A DNA stretch of 10,562 nt from CAIPVR01 sp049316905 (GTDB lineage: Bacteria; Actinomycetota; Acidimicrobiia; Acidimicrobiales; Microtrichaceae). The position numbers and the translations under genes were made by a program. Below, piece after piece: positions 7,790 through 10,562 of the stretch (positions are counted from its first letter, which is position 1; every line of letters begins with the position of its first letter). The notes beneath the pieces are model-generated. The model made no database searches and was not told the DNA's origin. It saw only the letters and a program-made list of their open reading frames with translations. Location: contig JBMOJH010000115.1 in assembly GCA_049316905.1 (NCBI GenBank), forward strand, positions 1 through 10,562. Direction: 5' to 3'.

Positions 7790-8883
7790 GCGCGTCGATG
7801 AGCGCGGCCTCGGGCCCGGCCGCCGGGACCGAGGCCCCGATCGTGGCCGAGGGGCTCGTGCGCGAGTTCGGTGACGTGCGGGCCGTCGAGGGCGTCGACC
7901 TCGAGGTCACCGAGGGGGAGATCTTCGGATTCCTGGGCCCGAACGGTGCCGGGAAGTCCACGACGGTGCGGATGCTCACCACCCTCTTGCGCCCCACGGG
8001 TGGCACCGCCCGCGTGGCCGGCCACGACGTGGTGCGCGACGCCCCCGCGGTGCGCGCGGCGATCGGGGTGGCCCTGCAGGACGCGGCGATCGACCCGCTG
8101 ATGACCGGGCGGGAGCTGCTGCGGCTCCAGGCGGTGCTGCACGGCATCGGCCGCAAGGACGGCCAGGCCCGGGCCGAGCGCCTGCTGGACCGCGTGGGCC
8201 TCACCGACGCGGCCGATCGTCTGGTCGGCAAGTACTCGGGCGGCATGCGTCGCCGGCTCGACCTCGCGCTCGCGCTCATGCACGAGCCCCGGGTGCTGTT
8301 CCTCGACGAGCCGACCACCGGCCTCGACCCGTCCAGCCGCTCCAACCTGTGGGACGAGGTGCGTCGTCTCAACACCGAGGCCGGCACGACCGTGTTCCTC
8401 ACCACGCAGTACCTCGAGGAGGCCGACGAGCTGGCCCACCGCGTCGCGATCATCGACCACGGCCGGATCGTGCGCGAGGGCACCCCGACGGTGTTGAAGG
8501 GCGATGTCGGTGACCCGACGCTCCTGATCGACGTGCACGCGGACGAGGAGGAGGCCGCCCGCGCCGCGCTCGCGCCCCACGGCGAGTTCCGTCCGGCCCG
8601 CCGCGGCCGCATCGCGCTCGGGCTCCACGGCGGCGCCGCGGCGATGGCCGACGTGGTCCGGGCGCTCGACGGCGCCGGGGTCGAGATCCAGCACATCGAG
8701 CTGAACGAACCGAGCCTCGACGACGTGTTCGCCGAGGCCACCGGCCGCCGCCTCGAGGGTGCCGGTGACGGCGCGGACGCGACCGACGGCGATCCGACCG
8801 CCGGTGGGGTGGCGGTGCTCGAGGAGCCGATGGGCGACGAGCTCGGCGGGGCCATCGGTGGTGCCGCCGAGGCCGGTCGCTGA
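7786..8883 (+). CDS. DrrA-type ABC exporter ATP-binding protein
   Basis: This 365-residue cytoplasmic ATPase energises the two permeases that follow. Walker A GPNGAGKST is at 51-59, the Q-loop glutamine at 98, the signature YSGGMRRRLD at 150-159, and Walker B VLFLDEPT at 170-177 with catalytic Glu175. The H-loop position is Gln208 in LTTQYLEEAD, a substitution characteristic of the DrrA (daunorubicin resistance) group. The C-terminal DrrA domain ends with NEPSLDDVFAEATGRRL (307-323). An extra tail of about 42 residues, rich in Gly, Ala and acidic residues, follows. The ATG at 7786 overlaps the ftsB-like stop (ATGA). A second in-frame ATG at 7798 is possible; neither has a clear Shine-Dalgarno site. 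The exported substrate is unknown; DrrA homologues handle drugs, lipids and other hydrophobic compounds. Confidence 0.93.
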   Translation: MSASMSAASGPAAGTEAPIVAEGLVREFGDVRAVEGVDLEVTEGEIFGFLGPNGAGKSTTVRMLTTLLRPTGGTARVAGHDVVRDAPAVRAAIGVALQDAAIDPLMTGRELLRLQAVLHGIGRKDGQARAERLLDRVGLTDAADRLVGKYSGGMRRRLDLALALMHEPRVLFLDEPTTGLDPSSRSNLWDEVRRLNTEAGTTVFLTTQYLEEADELAHRVAIIDHGRIVREGTPTVLKGDVGDPTLLIDVHADEEEAARAALAPHGEFRPARRGRIALGLHGGAAAMADVVRALDGAGVEIQHIELNEPSLDDVFAEATGRRLEGAGDGADATDGDPTAGGVAVLEEPMGDELGGAIGGAAEAGR

Positions 8884-9704
8884 TGGCCGCGGTCGTCGCG
8901 GCCACCCCTCTCCCCGCCGGGCGGCCCCGCCTGCTGCGTCAGGCCGGGGCGCTCAGCTGGCGGGCCGTGGTGCGCCTGGCCCGCCAACCGCAGGCGTGGA
9001 TCCCGGCCACGGTGTTCCCGCTCCTGCTGGTGGCGGTCAACTCGTCCGCCATGAGCCGCGTGACGTCGATCCCGGGTGTGGTCCCGCCCGGCACCACGTT
9101 CCTGATGTTCCTCCTCCCTGCGGCGATCGTGCAGGGGGTGATGTTCGGCGCCATCAACGGCGGGGCCGAGCTCGCCACCGACATCCAGACCGGATTCTTC
9201 GACCGCCTCGTCAGCTCGCCGGTGAGTCGTCCGGCGATCCTGGTCGGCCGCCTCGGTGGGGCGATGGTGTTCGGTGCCCTGCAGGCCGTGTTCTTCCAGG
9301 TGGTCCTCTGGCCGTTCGGTGCGGACGTGGAGGGCGGGCTCGCCGGGCGTCTCGTGCTGGTGGTCGTGGCGGTGCTCCTGAGCCTGGGCCTCGGTGCGGT
9401 GGCGGCGGGCCTGTCGGCCCGAACCGGCCAGGCCGAGGCGGTGCAGGGCTTCTTCCCGCTCGTGTTCATCCTCCTGTTCCTCTCGAGCGCCTTCTTCCCG
9501 ACCCAGCTGATGAGCGGCTGGTACCAGGTCGTCGCAGAGCACAACCCGTTGACCTGGATGATCGACGGCATGCGCGAGCAGGTGCTCGTGGGGTTCTCGG
9601 CCTCCGCTGCGGCCACCAGCATCGGGGTGTGCCTCGTCATCTGCGCGCTGGGCCTCACGTTCGCCGTGACGCAGGTGCAGCGACGGCTGCGGGTGGCGTC
9701 GTGA
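8883..9704 (+). CDS. ABC-2 type exporter permease, first subunit
   Basis: This 273-residue inner-membrane protein has about six hydrophobic segments, near 40-54, 71-92, 122-143, 155-177, 189-206 and 244-264. The family signature DIQTGFFDRLVSSPVSR lies at 100-116, in the loop thought to contact the ATPase, and NPLTWMIDGMRE at 221-232 is the typical C-terminal motif. The ATG at 8883 overlaps the ATPase stop by one base (TGATG), and GAGG at 8869-8872 lies ten bases upstream. It resembles the next gene in arrangement and motifs, so the two probably form a heterodimeric pore. Confidence 0.92.
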   Translation: MAAVVAATPLPAGRPRLLRQAGALSWRAVVRLARQPQAWIPATVFPLLLVAVNSSAMSRVTSIPGVVPPGTTFLMFLLPAAIVQGVMFGAINGGAELATDIQTGFFDRLVSSPVSRPAILVGRLGGAMVFGALQAVFFQVVLWPFGADVEGGLAGRLVLVVVAVLLSLGLGAVAAGLSARTGQAEAVQGFFPLVFILLFLSSAFFPTQLMSGWYQVVAEHNPLTWMIDGMREQVLVGFSASAAATSIGVCLVICALGLTFAVTQVQRRLRVAS

Positions 9705-10507
9705 CGGCCACGGCGCAGCCGGTCGCCCCGGTCGGTCACCACGTGCCGGCCATGCCGATGATGCGGCTGCTGATGCGGCGCAGCTTCACCTCGATCCGTC
9801 GCATCCCGGCCGCGTTGATCCCGGTGATCGTGATGCCGATCTTCTTCACGGTGGCGTTCGCCGGGACCTTCCGGGGCCTCACCCAGCTGCCGGGCTACCC
9901 GACCGACAACATCTACAACTGGATGGTGCCCTACGCCTGCCTGCAGACGGCGAGTTTCGGGGCGCTCGCCACCGCGTTCGGCCTGGGCCGCGACCTCGAG
10001 GGCGGGTTCTACGACCGGCTGCTGCTGTCGCCGGCCGCCCGCTGGGTGGTGCCGGCCTCCGGTGTGCTGTGGGCCATGGTCCGGGCGGTGCTCCCGCTGT
10101 CGATCACCCTGGCCATCGGCATCGCCGGCGGGATGGAATTCCCCGGAGGGCTCGAGGCGGTCCTCTGGCTCATGGTCGCGGCGTTCGGGATCGCGGGGCT
10201 CGGTGCGTTGTGGGGTCTCGGCGTCATGTACCGGGCGCAGCGCCAGTCGGCGGGCGGGCTGGTGCAGATCGGTCTGTTCGTCGTGATGTTCCTGTCGGTG
10301 GGAACGGTGCCACTCGACCTGCAGGAGGGCTGGTTGCCCCACGTGGCCCGGATCAACCCGCTCACCTACATCCTCGACCTCTCACGGGCGGGGTTCATCG
10401 GCACCAACGCCTGGGCCGACATCTGGCCGGGCCTCGTCGCCCTGGCCGGCTCCGCGGTGCTGCTGGGATGGTGGGCGATGAGCGGTCTGCGCTCCCTCGA
10501 CCCCTGA
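9701..10507 (+). CDS. ABC-2 type exporter permease, second subunit
   Basis: This 268-residue inner-membrane protein with about six hydrophobic segments (near 36-56, 72-95, 120-142, 151-175, 186-203 and 242-260) is a diverged paralogue of the preceding permease. Compare DLEGGFYDRLLLSPAAR (98-114) and NPLTYILDLSRAGFIG (219-234) with the matching motifs in its neighbour. The GTG start at 9701 overlaps the preceding stop (GTGA), so translation is probably coupled and subunit amounts matched. The reading frame is open far upstream, but that part overlaps the first permease and lacks family features. It is the last gene of the operon; an 18-bp-stem hairpin begins 11 bases after its stop. Confidence 0.92.
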   Translation: MTATAQPVAPVGHHVPAMPMMRLLMRRSFTSIRRIPAALIPVIVMPIFFTVAFAGTFRGLTQLPGYPTDNIYNWMVPYACLQTASFGALATAFGLGRDLEGGFYDRLLLSPAARWVVPASGVLWAMVRAVLPLSITLAIGIAGGMEFPGGLEAVLWLMVAAFGIAGLGALWGLGVMYRAQRQSAGGLVQIGLFVVMFLSVGTVPLDLQEGWLPHVARINPLTYILDLSRAGFIGTNAWADIWPGLVALAGSAVLLGWWAMSGLRSLDP

Positions 10508-10517
10508 CCCCCGGCTC

Positions 10518-10559
10518 TGTGATGCTGCTGACGACACATGAGTCGTCAGCAGCATCACA
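10518..10559 (+). terminator. long perfect hairpin after the exporter operon, probable terminator
   Basis: TGTGATGCTGCTGACGAC (10518-10535) and its exact reverse complement (10542-10559) form an 18-bp stem around the loop ACATGA. After one mismatch, two more pairs (10515-10516 with 10561-10562) extend it to the last base of the window. The stem is about 56% G+C, lower than its surroundings. It begins 11 bases after the permease stop, as expected of a terminator, but no T-tract is visible before the window ends. It could instead be a dispersed palindromic repeat or an element end. Confidence 0.65.
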
Positions 10560-10562
10560 AAG

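Overview
The base composition is very high in G+C, and the long antisense open frames that come with it are present. Together with a mycothiol-dependent-family enzyme, myo-inositol-phosphate synthase, an FtsB/DivIC gene directly after enolase, and a DUF4190 protein opening with a 'GPGWWQASDGRWYPP' motif, this points to an actinobacterial chromosome. My best guess is the Acidimicrobiia or a nearby deep lineage. The lineage is inferred from gene content and style, not from a marker gene.

Layout. Positions 1-122 hold a possible tail of an upstream gene with a 21-bp-period repeat, a 15-bp palindrome and a promoter. A rightward cluster follows: inositol-3-phosphate synthase (123-1424), a maleylpyruvate-isomerase/mycothiol-dependent-family enzyme (1435-2196) and a cytochrome P450 (2221-3420). 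It ends at a hairpin shared with a convergent leftward gene (3442-4059) that encodes a two-pass DUF4190 membrane protein with a pseudopilin-like outer domain. A 116-bp divergent intergenic region rich in inverted repeats leads to a rightward OatA-like acyltransferase-3/SGNH fusion (4176-6050). Enolase (6138-7433) then starts a tightly packed operon of five genes: eno, an ftsB/divIC homologue, a DrrA-type ABC ATPase and two ABC-2 permeases. All four junctions in it are 1-4 base stop/start overlaps. The window ends in a perfect 18-bp-stem hairpin at 10518-10559.

Functional reading. Inositol phosphate made by the first gene feeds mycothiol and phosphatidylinositol synthesis, and the next gene belongs to a family whose characterised members use mycothiol, so the pair makes metabolic sense. 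The remaining genes concern the cell envelope and division (O-acetyltransferase, FtsB, exporter) plus central glycolysis. The window is mostly ordinary chromosomal housekeeping. I did not find a clear undescribed system. The points most worth a second look are the DUF4190/pseudopilin-like fusion, the eno-ftsB-ABC exporter operon, the long-class Ino1, recurring leaderless-type promoters and the terminal hairpin.
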